Assembly (NCBI GenBank): GCA_039654915.1
Contig: CM077594.1
Location: 12,118,001-12,182,000 of the forward strand
Origin: Aquilaria yunnanensis
Lineage: Eukaryota; Streptophyta; Magnoliopsida; Malvales; Thymelaeaceae
Length of the DNA: 64,000 bases
Direction: 5' to 3'
Shown here piece by piece: positions 35,992 through 47,600 of the stretch. The position numbers and the translations under genes were made by a program. Under the pieces are notes generated by a model. It was not told where the DNA came from. It saw only the letters and a list, made by a program, of their open reading frames with translations, and searched no databases. Positions within the stretch are counted from its first letter, which is position 1; the number at the start of each line of letters is the position of its first letter.

Positions 35992-36584
35992 TGATATTTA
36001 TGTTGAATTGTTATTATGAAGGTGTGTTTGGAATTTTCATGGATTGGGAAAGGTTATTTGCATATTTGAGGAAATTTTCTTTAACTTATCTTAGTTTTCA
36101 TTTTCTATTAAAAAGATGTTACATTTAGAATGCTAATGTAAGAGGGCTTCGCCTTATCTATGCCTGACTTGACATGCACCTTGCCTATGAAAGGCCATAT
36201 TATCCTTTTTTTTTTAATTTCAATTTCCCATGCATCCTTAACATTAAATTTAACATGCAAACGCTACTTTCTACTCCATCGTTTCCTCTTTCCCTCTCGA
36301 TCACCGTTGTTCATCGATACTACTTCATTGTCGTTAGTCACTGCCAAAATTTCTCCTCCATCACCATTGTTCGCCAACTTTGCCAACTCTATTTTTTCAT
36401 TAACGCATGGAAAGGCCTAATTTGAATTCTTGTGATGCTTAGGGTCACTGGCAAACTCGAGTTCCATCTTCGTTAAGGTAAATTACAGTGCCATCGAACC
36501 CACCCAATCTATCCACCAGTCCTGAGTTTTGGAGGAATTGTGTGGCGGTGAAATTGAATCTAATCAGCTGGTGGGCTTGGGAAG
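35992..36584. other. Intergenic DNA, target region of element B
   Basis: Pyrimidine-rich with a poly(T) tract near 36206. Short frames at 36160-36425 have no family resemblance. The last 150 bases are less AT-rich and could be part of a disrupted host gene, but no domain is visible. It ends with the target duplication GCAAT (36585-36589). Confidence 0.45.
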
Positions 36585-36589
36585 GCAAT

Positions 36590-37442
36590 TGATAGCCGAA
36601 GTACCATCACCCTTTCAGCCTATAGGCTTCGGTCGAACACCAACCTCGGAAAAGAGGTGACTGACGCCTCAGACACACAACCTCAGCAGTCCGACGACAC
36701 CCCTGGGAGCGACAGCATGAACCTCTAGAAAGTAACGTGTTGCCTCCTTTGGGAAAGCCACTGAACTAGCTTCGGGGGATAAGGGCCAGCCACCCTCGGC
36801 AGGAGAAAATCCCCCCGAATGAGGAACTCCAACGCCAAGGGAACTCCAGAACTACTAAGACGACTTCGGAGAAGGGTTCTTATTCCGAAGGGTGACCTCG
36901 ACCTAAAAGACCTCAGGAGTACGGCAGAAGCAATTAATGAGCCACTGACATGTCGCCCTCATATGCTACACGCCGCCATCATATGCACTCTGACGCACCG
37001 ATGCCGCATAAGTCTTATCATGTTGGGCTATTCCAGCCCTAGCCCTTGGCCCGAGGAGCCTGCAGACGGCTAGAGGTCCCCACGCCTAAAAAGTGTAGAT
37101 TACATCTGACCGAACACGTGTCACGATTTGAATGGATCACACCCTCCTTTATATACTAAGGAAATGGCCCCAAAGGGGGGATCCTCTTCTTCTCCTCCCA
37201 AAAAGGGAACACTAAACAGGCAAGAATCCATCAGCTCCCTACTTTCCCTCTACCTCCAAAAAACACTGACTTGGGCGTCGGAAACTCCTCCCCGGAAGAA
37301 CACTCCGGGGACCTCCTAACCCCTTTCTTCTGAGTATTTCAGGCGATCTTCTCCTGGGAAATCTTCACTTTGGACGTTCTCCCTTAACAGAAGTCCCCCT
37401 CAATGCTACCATGTCACATAACGAAGATGCTGAAGGGCATCA
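36590..37442 (+). repeat. Element B 5' LTR
   Basis: 853 bp, starting TGATAGCCGAAG and ending GGGCATCA. Contains a G-box CACGTG (37115-37120) and a TATA-like TATATA at about 37150, 29 bases downstream. The last 32 bases contain the putative gag ATG (37411). Confidence 0.95.
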
Positions 37443-38975
37443 TTTGGTGCCGTCTATGGGAACCCACTCCCAGGTCGCCATTGTTGAAACTCGGCGTTCT
37501 AAGGACAAAGGACTTCCTAAGTCCCCATCCGTGCCAGAGGTTCAACCGGAAACCGAGCAGCCCGTAGCAGGGACTTCCTCACTTGAGGATGAACATCCTC
37601 TACCTATTACTGTGGGGTTCCTGCGTGAGTTTTAGCGCTCCGTTGTAGCTGAAATAATGCAGCAGATGGACTGAAGATGGCCCTAACCACCTCCAGGCTG
37701 AGACCCTCTTCACCGGTACCTCGCAGGGAAAGGAGCCCGAAATCAACCCACCGGAGTTTGGGAAGTGGGGATCAGCGAGATGAGTCCTCAACTGAGAACG
37801 TACCACCCAGGGCTCTACCTACGAAAGAAGAAGGGCCCAAAAGGCCCAGGGTGCCCCACCAAAGGACTTCTTCACCCGAGGAGAAGTCGCAATCCCCTCG
37901 GCGTCGAAGTTACTCCCCAAAGAGGAGACGTTGCTCCCTACTGCCGGAAGCCTCCAGACAGCAGGAAGAAGAGCCCAGTGCCACACTCCTCATGGAGAAA
38001 ATGCTAAAGAGGCTAGAAAGGGTGGAAAGACAGGTAGCTCGGAAGCCCGTCTGGTCCAGGTTATCAGAAACTTTCAACGGAGACTAGTCACCGTTTACCC
38101 GAGCAGTAGTCGAAGCACCTATGCCAAGTGACTTTTGGGTGCCTCGTCTGGAGACCTACGATGGCAGGAATGACCCCCAGGCCCATCTGACCAAATACAG
38201 GCATAGCATGGTGTTGCACGGTGCTAATGATGCCACCCTGTGCAAATGATTTGAGGTCACCCTTGCCAGACCAGCTATAGCATGGTATAACTCATTGGCT
38301 CCAGGAACCATCATGGAGTTTAAAGAGCTATCTGCTGCCTTCACACAGCAATTCATTGGAAGCAGACCAACGACAAAGAAGCCAGTCCACATGTTCAACA
38401 TAGCGCAAAAAAACGGAGAAACCATTCGCGACTATGTCAAAAGGTTCAACCGGGAAGCCTTGAGTGTTCCAGACTTCAAGCCAGAAATACATATCCTGGC
38501 CATGACACGGGGACTTCGGAGAGACTCCCAGTTGTTCTACGAATTCTCCAAGGATCCCCCCGACACCCTCGGTGAATTTTACCGAAGGGCTGAACAACAC
38601 ATGACCGTTGAGGAGCTGAGGATGGAAGGCTCAAAGCCCGATCATATTCACATCGAGGGGCCGAGCTAGCAAACCCGCTACCCAACCGAGTCAGGGGGAT
38701 GACCTCGAAAACTTAGGGGAAAGAAGCCGATGGTTTTCACTCCCTTAAACACCACAAGAACGAACATCCTCATGGCCATGGAAAGGCAAGGTAGCCAAAT
38801 TCAACGATCGAAGGCCATGACCTCGGACAATAAGAAGAACATGAAAAAGTTCTGTCAGTTCCATTGAGACCATGGACATGATACCGAGAACTGCTTCCAA
38901 TTGAAGAAGTACATAGAGTCCTTAATAAAGTAGGGTCAACTTCAGCGTTACCTGCAAATTCCCTCTCCGAAGGGA
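37411..38975 (+). pseudogene. Element B gag
   Basis: The frame starts at the ATG inside the LTR and reads through the primer-binding site, giving the segment GHHLVPSMG, also seen in C and D. After an Arg/Ser/Pro-rich region comes the retrotransposon Gag core (38295-38669: FKELSAAFTQQFIGSR, IRDYVKRFNREAL), then a zinc-knuckle-like motif (FCQFH...HDTENC, about 38850-38900). Stops at 37633, 37672 (TGA at codon 88), 38865 and 38931, among others, plus frame changes, prevent translation. Gag proteins package the element RNA in cytoplasmic particles. Confidence 0.8.
37443..37462 (+). promoter_or_regulatory. Element B primer-binding site
   Basis: TTTGGTGCCGTCTATGGGAA follows the LTR directly and differs by two bases from the D version (TTTGGCGCCGTCTGTGGGAA). 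It would pair with a tRNA 3' end to prime minus-strand DNA synthesis. I cannot name the tRNA with confidence. Confidence 0.8.
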
Positions 38976-41597
38976 ATGAGGGAAGAAGAAGGAAAAGGGG
39001 ATGACGAGGAGTATGACTCTAACAGACACTGGAAACGAAGTCCCAAGAGGCATCCACCACCTTTGATGGGAGTAATTCAAATGATCACCACCGGACTACC
39101 ATTGGCGGAAAGGAAAAGAAAAGCTAGGGAGATATCGGTGATGGAGCACGGCAACCCATCAAAAAAGCTTTTTCGAAAGGATGGGTCTACTGTAGTCTTC
39201 CCTCATGATGATCCGCTACTGGTCATGGCAAGAATAGGAAGCTGGGATGTCAAAAGGGTATTGTTTGATGACGGTTCTAATGCTGATGTATTGTTCTCTC
39301 ATTTGCTGCCGGGTCTCGGCATTTCAAGGAATGACCTCAAGCCTGTCACTTCTCCTACTTTTGGAACGGGACCATCTGAACTTCCCATCCTCGAATGGAT
39401 TGATCTTCCCCTAATGTTGAGAGGAACTTCACTAAAAAACAGCGACGTGCTGTTTGCCTCCACAATGACAAGGTTCATTGTCATAGATGTCCCTTCGTCA
39501 TATAACGCCATTCTATGGAGGCAAACGCAAGAAAACCTGCATGTCCGCCCGGATGTGAAGTACCTGACCGTCACATTCGCCACTAAAGATGGAGATGTTG
39601 AAATCTTCATCGATCAAGGGGAGGTGAGGAAAGTATTTGTCAAAGCGCGAAAGGCCCCGGTGACAAATTGCGCACAGACTACGGGAATAAAAGCCGTGTT
39701 TACAGCAGAAGAAGGAGTGACAGAGAATTCTGAAAAGATAGAAACGGAGGATATAGAACTTGTCCCAGGCCAAAATACCCAAATAGGGAAAAAATTGGCC
39801 GAAGGTGACAAGGAGAAACTTGTATATTTCTTGTTAATGAATAAAGATCTGTTCGCCTACTCGCCGAAAGACATGCCTGGGGTAGACCCTCGCATAATAC
39901 AACATAGCCTTAAAGTAAGCCCAAAGGCAAGGCCCGTCCGTAAAAAAAAGTGAAGCATCTTGACACACAAGAACAACTTTGTCAAAACCGAAGTCCAGCA
40001 CTTGATAGATGCAGACGTAATCAGGGAGGTCAAATACCCCGAATGGCTTAGTAATGTGGTTATTGCTACAAAAGAAGGGAGTGACAAGCTCTGAATGTGC
40101 ATTGACTTCAGAAACCTAAATGACGCTTGCCCCAAGGATTCATACCCTCTGCCGCCAATAGATCAATTGGTGGACTCTACCACCGAATATGGACTCCTGA
40201 GTTTCCTTGACACCTTCAGTGGGTCCGACCAAATCAGGATAGACCCCAAAGATGAGGAAAAAACTGCCTTCATCACTGAATTCGGTACATATTGCTACAT
40301 CAGAATGCCCTTCGGGCTTAAAAATGCAGGAGCTACCTACCAAAGGCTGATGAACAAGGTCTTCAACAACCAAATAGGGAGGAACATGGAAGTCTATGTC
40401 GATGACATGATAGTCAAAAGCAAAATGCCTACTAATCACATCGCAAATTTGGAGGAAACATTCCACCAGTTGAGAGCTTTCGGAATTCGCCTTAACCTTG
40501 AAAAATGCATCTTTGGCGTAAGCGCGGGTAAGTTCCTTGGATTTATGGTGTCAGAAAGAGGTATCGATGCTAATCCGAAAAAGGTCAAGGTGTTGCTAAG
40601 ATTCCGAGTTCCTGTCACAACAAAGGATGTGCAGAGGCTCACAGGGAGAATAATGTCCCCTAGCAGATTTATTTCCAGGTACGGGGATCACTGTCGACCT
40701 TTTTTTAAAGTCTTCACCAAGGCAGCGAAAAAAGAGAGCGACCTCGGAAGCAATGACCACCCTTGGAATGAAGACTGCCAAAAGGCCTAGGAAGAGCTCA
40801 AGGCCTATCTGACACACCTACCCACACTTCGGCAGCCACGGGAAGGGGAACCCCTCGTACTATACCTTGCGGTCATCGAAATGGCATTGAGTTCAGTCCT
40901 CATAAAGAAAAAGGGAGTAGAACAGTGGCCAGTATACTATGTGAGCAAATCCCTGCACGACGCCGAAGTTAGGTATCCCCAACTACAAAAAGCTGTCTAT
41001 GCCCTTGTGCTTGCAAGCAGAAGACTGCGTCTGTATTTTCAAGCTCACCCCATTATTGTCCGAAGTAGTCTACCTCTTCGGGACATCATGAAGAGAGTTG
41101 ACCACTCGGGAAGGCTTTCCAAATGGTGCATAGAGCTCCGTGAGTATGATATCACTTATGAGCCAAGGAAAGCAGTAAAAGCTCAAGCTCTAGCCGACTT
41201 CATTGCTAAAGTGCCCATGACCGAAGATGATCAGTCAGACCTCGGCAAAAGTGAGCCAGAATGGACTCTATTTGTAGATGGGGCCTCCGGCTCCGAACAC
41301 CAGGGAGCTGGGGTAGTTATTCGCGGCCCCGAAGGCATGGAAGTAAGGAAAGCCATCAAATTAGGGTTTAATGTCACCAACAATGTGGTGGAATACGCGG
41401 CTCTTATAGCAGGGTTGCGCCTTGCTAGAAAGATTGGTGTAAGAAACCTAAAGGCCCACAGTGATTCTCAGCTGGTGGTCTGGCAGATGGCGGGGGATTA
41501 TAGCGCAAAAGATCCAAATTTAGCAAAATATCATGAGCTTGTATTTAAGCTCATCCAGGAGTTCAACGCGGTGCATATCGAAAATGTGCCTCGATGA
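38976..41597 (+). pseudogene. Element B pol part 1: protease, RT, RNase H, second RNase H-like domain
   Basis: The protease active site LFDDGSNADVLFSHLL is near 39260-39308. RT shows MCIDFRNLNDACPKD (40095), LSFLDTFSGSDQIRIDPKDE (the usual GYHQ is changed to GSDQ), MPFGLKNAGATYQRLM and the catalytic YVDD (40395-40406). RNase H follows (about 40800-41210, ending near ITYEPRKAVKAQALADFI). A second RNase H-like domain (about 41263-41640) begins WTLFVDGASGSEHQGAGVVI, with the NNVVEYAALIAGL and AHSDSQLVVWQ motifs. Stops occur at about 39951, 40092 and 40788, and a TGA at 41595 replaces a likely Trp. Confidence 0.9.
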
Positions 41598-42915
41598 GAC
41601 AATGCCGAAGCAGACAGTCTGGCCAAATCAAGGTTCACCAAAGTACTAAGCCACCCGAGCATTGCGATAATGAGCATAGCGGCCTCGGAAGAAGGATGGG
41701 AAAATCCTATAAAGAGGTACCTTACAACCTCGGAGCTTCCTGATGACCCTCGCGAAGCAACAAAAGTACGAAGCCGCTCCGGACGATATTTCTTAATCGG
41801 GGAAGAACTGTACCGACAGGGATACGCAAGCCCATTGCAAAGGTGTGTCAGCAAAGAGGATACTCAGACAATTCTCGAGGAAGTCCACGAGGGAATTTGC
41901 GGTTCCCACATCGGGACTGACGCTTTGGTAGGAGTGATACTCCGCCAAGGATACTTTTGGCCCACATTAAGAAAGGACGCAAGACAGTTTGTTTAAAAAT
42001 GTGACAGTTGCCAAAGACACGCCAATGTTCAAATGTTGCCCTCAGAATTAATAACCTCGGCTGACTGCCCCTGTCCCTTTATAGTATGGGACATTGACCT
42101 CATCGGGCCGCCCCCGACAGCACCCGGAGGAGTGACATTCTGCGTGGTTGCAGTAGATTACTTCACCAAATGGGTTGAGGCAGAGCCCCTGGCAACCATT
42201 TCGGCAAAGGATATACAAAAATTTGTCTGGAAAATCATCATATGCCAATTCAGCATACCGAGGGTGATAGTGGCTGACAATGGTTCCCAATTTATTGACA
42301 AAGGATTCCAAGAATTCATCATCGACCTCGGAATAAAGATGCACTTCGCCCCGGTAGCTCATCCTTAGAGCAACGGACAAGTAGAGGTATCCAACAGAAC
42401 CATAAAAGATGGTCTGAAAAAGAGATTGGGGGAAGCAAAGAGAAAATGGCCAGGAGAAGCTATCGGACAACACCCCGAAGGGCCACGGGTGAGAAACTTT
42501 TTTTGCTCGTCTTTGGCACAGAGGCCATTATCCCTATCGAGGTAGTACGGCCATTAGTCAGAGTACAAGTTTTCGATGAAAAAGGGAACAACCTCGGATT
42601 GAGAACTAAGCTTGACCTAATTGACGAACACAGAGAGGTGGCTGAGCTCAGAAGGAAAGCCTTTCAACAAAGAGTGGCCATAGCCGCAAATTTACACGTT
42701 AGGCCAAAAGGAATAAAGAAAGGAGACCTCATCCTCCGAAAGGCCAAGTTTGAACCCCAAAAACAGTCCCATGGGGTACTTCGGTCGAACTGGGAAGGGC
42801 ATTACTTTGTCCTTGATGAGGTTCGAAAGGGAGTATACAAGCTTGGCGACACCGAAGGGGGAGAACTGAAAAATACATAGCACTCAGATGCCTTGAAGAA
42901 ATTATATACTTAGAA
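41598..42915 (+). pseudogene. Element B pol part 2: integrase
   Basis: The zinc-binding region (HEGICGSHIGTDAL... KCDSCQRH, about 41887-42015) has a TAA just before KCDSC. The catalytic core has the first Asp in WDIDLIG (about 42090), VVAVDYFTKWVEAEPL, the second Asp in IVADNGSQF and the Glu in NGQVEVSNRT, with a TAG at about 42366 immediately before SNGQ. A short deletion and frameshift near 42450 removes the LPSVLW-like segment that C retains. The C-terminal domain (SNWEGHYFVLDEVRKGVYKL) ends near 42915. Integrase joins the cDNA to host DNA; this copy is inactive. Confidence 0.85.
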
Positions 42916-43320
42916 TTTTGATGAGAAATTGAACAAGTTAGAAACTTTTTCTAAATGCAGAAGTTTTCTCCCATCTGAGAGTACTCGCCGAACAAAGCTT
43001 AAACATGCACTCGCGAAAGCCACATTTTCCTTCTGAAGTTGATTGGGTTATATGCCCAAAAAGTTGAAGTCCATCAAATATGGTCGACAAAAAGGGCGAA
43101 CGATTACCCGAAGGTTGGCCAACAAAACGAGCAAAGCATACATTTTTGAAATCCCTTGACCGAAAGTGGTCGAGACAACTGGGAAACAAAAACTATTGCT
43201 CAAAGACTTAACCAAGTTTTGAAGGAAAGAAAAATTTATTGAAGAAAGCCTTGGTACAAGGAGAAGGTTACAGGAAGAAAAATCACAAGGAAAAAGAAGA
43301 AGGCAAAGGCCCTAGAATAT
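42916..43320. other. Element B spacer between integrase and the antisense gene
   Basis: Non-coding. Contains the antisense-strand polyadenylation signal (AATAAA read on the minus strand, 43240-43235), about 80 bases downstream of the antisense stop. The two transcription units converge here. Confidence 0.6.
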
Positions 43321-45807
43321 CTAAGAGGTCCCGGCGCCATGGGAAGCTCCGGCTCCTGTGTCTTTAGCCACCGCCTTCGGTGCCGGAGGAGGGATAAACG
43401 ACAGGTTGAGGAGTTCGGTTTTCGACCAAGTCCACCGAGGCCCCTCGAGAATATCCAGGGCAGCCAGAAAGGAAAGGTCGAGATCTAGATATTTCTTCAG
43501 GACTTGATGGTGAGCTAGGCAGAAGCCGTCCTAAAAGGCAACCTTGGTTCTCTGGACGGCCTTGTCTTTCTCGATGCCCAAGTCTTTTACCTCGTTCTGA
43601 AGATCTGCAACCTCCTTCTCCAGCACCTTCACCTTCTTCTTCTTTGATGTATCATTCTTCAGGGTCTCAACCTTGGCCTGAAGCTTTGCGTTATCAGCGA
43701 GGGCCTTCGCCAAGAGAGCAGAGTCTTCTTTTTTCTCCTTTTGAAGGGCCTCATTGGCCGAGGTCAAGCTCACGACCTTTTCACCAAGGTCAGACATCTT
43801 CTTGGAGAAATCTTTCAAGAGATAATCCTGGCCCTTCAAGAATTCCTCCCGAAGATTGGCAACCCTCTCCTTGGCTATTCGGCTCAACTCAGTGTTCGTC
43901 ACAACCGAGTTGGCGCAGAAGACCTTGGCCTTCTCCAATTTATCTTCAGCCCAAGCTCGGACCAAAGATTGCTTTGTTGCCCAAGCTCGAAGGTATCCAT
44001 TATACCCCAGAAGCTGCAAAAAAAGAAGAAGGTACTTAGTCAAATTTGCATAAGGAAACCCAAACATTTAGAAAAAAAGGGAGAAAAAATGAAGAGGCCT
44101 AAAGAACTACCTGGGCAACGTGGTCGGAAACCTTAACGGCGAGGGTATCCTCATTGGCGCACTCCTCGGCAACCACCTTGAAGGAAGCCTGGGTGAGCAC
44201 GCACCTCACCATTTAGGGAGCCATTTCCCAGCAGTCTTCGGAGAACAAATTCATGTCCTCCGTGAAAGACCAGAACGGCTTCCTAGGAACTTTGTCCTTT
44301 AGGATGTAGGAATCCCGAAGAGCCCGCCTTCAGGCATGCTCGACCATCCAAGCTGAGGGCCCAGTTCCTCTGCAAAATTAAAAGCATAAGTCTCGTGACA
44401 CAAAACTCCTTGGCTATGAAATCTATAAGGTTGTGAGTACTGAAACGGGGATAAGAGACAAACCTGGCGCAACCTCGGCAATGTCATCATCAGAGTCCCG
44501 GACCTACTCCAAGTCGGTAGGGATATGTTCGCCTTTGTCCTTTCGGTGTTTTTCCAACTCCTCAGTAGAGGGACCCTCTGCCAAAGAGCCCAAACGATCT
44601 GCCGACGTGGCAGGACTCCGAGAAGCAACACTGGTGACCACCCCGGTAAGAAGCTCAGCGGGAGTTTCAGGCTCGGCGGAAGTTTCAGGCTCACTGACAA
44701 CCACCGCCGCATCTTCCGGGGGTGGAAGAAGGATGTCCTTCTTCGCCTTCTTGGCTGAAGATGGCCCGCTCCCAGTAGTTTTGCGCCTCTTGGAGACGTC
44801 TTTCTTCATTTGTTCCCCCTTCTCGGCTTGGCCGAGGAAGAGGGACTTGTAGTAAGTGGCTGACTCGTCGCCCATCTCTAAAAAAAGAGAAAAAGATCAG
44901 TGTAAGTCCAAACAGGTATTTATGCTAAAAATCTTTGGAAGGAAAACTTACTTTCGAAGAAGGCTTCATAGGTGAGCCCCCCCCCCCCCCCCCCCCCCCG
45001 ATGGAGCTTCACCAGCCAGGACTCCTTCCCGTCAATGGCAGGAGCTGGCATGTCGAGGTCCGTCTTGTGCTCCTTTACCACCCCCAGCTCCCGAAGGACC
45101 TCCTCGGTCATAAGTCTCCACATGATCGGGAAGGGGTATAGGGAGCGCGGAGGGACCTCGGCATCCCAGTCGGCGACAGCACGGATATGTTTGTCGAAGT
45201 CCACAAACCTCACCGCCAACTCGGAAGTTAGCAGCTTTTTGGGGTCCACGACATCCGTCTCCAGCTTGCCTCAAGCCCACCTAGTCGGCATGTACGACCA
45301 GGCCTCCTCCACCTTCAGGAAAAAGAATTTCTTTTGCCACCCTCGCCAGCTATCCTTGGTGGCGAAGGTGAACATGTATTTCTTGCTCCCAGATCCCCGA
45401 GGTAGCTTGAAATAAAAGCCACCCTTCGGGACCGGATAGAGCTTATAATACTACATGAATATGATGAAGTGGGGATCCACCCCGAAGACCCCACACATGC
45501 AGAAGAAGGTATTAAAATAGCAATATGAGTTAGGAGGAAGTTGATTCACGGCTATGCCATGGAAGTGGCAAAATTCGCAGATCATCCTCACAGGAGGAAA
45601 CCGAAGTCCGGCCTTCAGTTGGGCATGAAAAATGGTAACCTCATTCTTTCTATTCATAAAGCTAAAATGCCCAAGATGGGGTTGTCAAGTGGTGGCGTAG
45701 GAGGGAAGAAAGAATTTGGTGGTCCACTTCTCTAGTTTTTCTGAGCTGGAGCAGCAAGGGTGGGACACGAGAGGATGCCAGCTCTCAAGAAGAGTGTCGA
45801 CGGACAT
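43321..45807 (-). pseudogene. Element B antisense gene, four exons with three introns (degenerate)
   Basis: Start ATG at 45807. Proposed exons on the minus strand are 45807-44952, 44877-44464, 44369-44111 and 44013-43321. Introns of 74, 94 and 97 nt have GT-AG ends with pyrimidine-rich acceptors (for example TTTTGCAG). Exon phases agree with the C copy except for one missing base in exon 3. The N-terminal part has VTIFHAQLKAGLRFPP and MICEFCHFHGIAVNQLPP, resembling the 'putative gypsy type transposon' family (Transposase_28); the C-terminal exon is a Lys/Glu-rich coiled coil. Stops lie in exon 1 (three), exon 3 and exon 4 (TAG at 43533-43531, for CAG in C). A (C)23 tract at 44977-44999 encodes seven Gly. 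Function unknown. Confidence 0.75.
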
Positions 45808-46123
45808 AATAGGGACAGGAGAAAACATGTTCGATTTAAGAAAAATGATTTAAAAAAAAAAAAGAGAATGGAGGACTTTGGGAAGAAGAAAAATGACTTT
45901 GGGAAGCTAGAAAAAGCAAAAAACGAAGAAACCGAAGGACCTCTAGAACAAAAACCTACCAAAAGTCTTGCCGAAATCAGGGTTTGAAGATGACGTCGTG
46001 AATGGTGGCTGGAAATCGCTCCGCCGCTACTGCCGCCGCGAAAAGAGAGGGTAAAGCATGAAAATAGATGAGAGCAAAAACAAAAGCAGAGGAAAGAAAA
46101 TGAAGAATATGACGGGAGAAAAG

Positions 46124-46133
46124 TTTATATAAA
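46124..46133 (-). promoter_or_regulatory. TATA box of element B antisense gene
   Basis: TTTATATAAA (read on the minus strand) lies about 320 bases upstream of the antisense ATG. A CACGTG is at 46261-46266, further upstream in that direction. The same arrangement occurs in A. Confidence 0.6.
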
Positions 46134-46219
46134 TTAAGGAAGGGTAGCTGAATCAGCACCATAATTGCTGTGCGAAGGCGAGTCGTCACCGTAATTGCTT
46201 TTTGAAGGCAAAAAGACAC

Positions 46220-46326
46220 GGCTGGCGTGACTGAGGTAGCCACCTCCAATCGCAGCATGCCACGTGTTGTACCAGAGCATGGCTGGTATGACCGATGTAG
46301 CCACCCCCAATCGCTGTGTGCCATGC
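46220..46326. repeat. 61-bp imperfect tandem duplication upstream of the B antisense promoter
   Basis: The unit starting GGCTGGCGTGACTGAGGTAG at 46220 recurs at 46281 as GGCTGGTATGACCGATGTAG and includes a GTAGCCACCYCCAATCGC block in both. C has no such duplication at the matching place. Confidence 0.75.
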
Positions 46327-46636
46327 ATTAGCCAATGCGCGAAACAAGGGACACGCTTTCTGACACCTCGAAAAAGCCAAGCACGGTGCTCCAGACTGAC
46401 ACGCCTGGTTATGAGACGCGACGGTCCACTGACTTGCAGTAGAAAAAAAGAAAATAAAAAGGCTGGGCACCTCGGGAACACCAAAAGAAAAACAGTAACT
46501 CTTGGCCGGATAGGGCATGCCTTCGGGCAGCAAAGCATCTCTCTCTTCACAAACTTCACACTCTAAGCCCCGGAGAGTGCCCCTAAGAGGTGTGTAAGCC
46601 GAAGTCTCCACTTCGACTTTCCGAGGGGGGGGCATG

Positions 46637-47489
46637 CGATAGCCGAAGTACCATCACCCTTTTAGCCTATGGGCTTCGGTCGAACACGGACCTCAGAAAA
46701 GGGGTGACTGACGCCTCGGACACACAACCCCGGCAGTCCGACGATACCCCTGGGAGCGATAGCACGAACCTCTAGAAAGTAGCGTGTCGCCTCCCTCGGG
46801 AAAGCCACTGAACTAGCTTCGGGGGAGAAGGGCCAACCACCTTCGGCAGGAGAAAATCCCCCCGAAGGAGGAACTCCAGCGCCAAAGGAACTCCCGAACT
46901 ATTGAGACGACTTCGGAGAAGGGTTCTTATTCCGAAGGGTGACCTCAACCTAAAAGACCTCGGGAGTACGGCAAAAGCAATTAATGAGCCACTGACATGT
47001 CGCCCTCATATGCTACACGCCGCCATCATATGCGCTCTGACGCACCGACGCCGCATAAGTCTTATCATGTTGGGCTATTCCAGCCCTAGCCCTTGGCCCG
47101 AGGAGCCTGCAGACGGCCAGAGGTCCCCACGCCTAAAAAGTGTAGATTACATCCGACTGAACACGTGTCACGATCTGAATGGATCACACCCTCCTTTATA
47201 TACTAAGGAAATGGCCTCAAATGGGGGATCCTCTTCTTCTCCTCCCAAAAAGGGAACACTAAACAGGCAAGAATCCATCAACTCCCTACTTTCCCTCTAC
47301 CTCTAAAAAACACTGACTTGGGCGTCGGATGCTCGTTCTAGGAAGAACATTCCGGGGACCTCCTAACCCCTTTCTTTTGAGTATTTCAGGCAATCTTCTC
47401 CTGGGAAATCTTCACTTTGGACGTTCTCCCTCAACAGAAGTCCCCTTTAATTCTACCATGTCACATAACAAAGATGCTGAAGGGCATCA
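46637..47489 (+). repeat. Element B 3' LTR
   Basis: 853 bp, same length as the 5' LTR. Its first base is C instead of T (CGATAGCCGAAG). Differences from the 5' LTR in the first 170 bases are mostly transitions. It ends GGGCATCA, followed by GCAAT. Confidence 0.95.
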
Positions 47490-47494
47490 GCAAT

Positions 47495-47595
47495 GAAACA
47501 GAACTGAGAAGGTGTCGATCAATGACATCAGATTCAATTGGCTAACGACTTAGGAAGGCAATAGATTGGGTTGGGAAGGCCGCAGTAGCCATGTG
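47495..47595. other. Host spacer between B and C
   Basis: About 100 bp of original target DNA between two separate insertions. No gene feature can be named. The TSD of C (ATAAG) follows at 47596-47600. Confidence 0.6.
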
Positions 47596-47600
47596 ATAAG

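Larger units (their letters stand above)
36590..47489 (+). mobile_element. Element B: complete-length Tat-lineage gypsy retrotransposon
   Basis: The 853-bp LTRs (36590-37442 and 46637-47489) are equal in length, with perfect 5-bp target duplications GCAAT at 36585-36589 and 47490-47494. The primer-binding site follows the 5' LTR (37443-37462). A G-rich polypurine tract precedes the 3' LTR (about 46621-46635). Gag, protease, RT, RNase H, second RNase H-like domain and integrase run on the plus strand. A spliced-type antisense gene runs on the minus strand (45807-43321). Dual RNase H plus an antisense extra ORF is characteristic of the plant Tat lineage. Stops in all parts make it non-autonomous. 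Confidence 0.95.

Noticed and set aside
38931..38975. Programmed readthrough or frameshift between gag and protease
   Set aside because: Stops are at different codons in B, C and D, and no shared slippery site was seen; independent mutations are simpler. The clustering alone is kept as a finding.
39299..40817. Series of minus-strand frames opposite B pol
   Set aside because: They mirror conserved pol codons and have equivalents in C and D only because pol itself is conserved.
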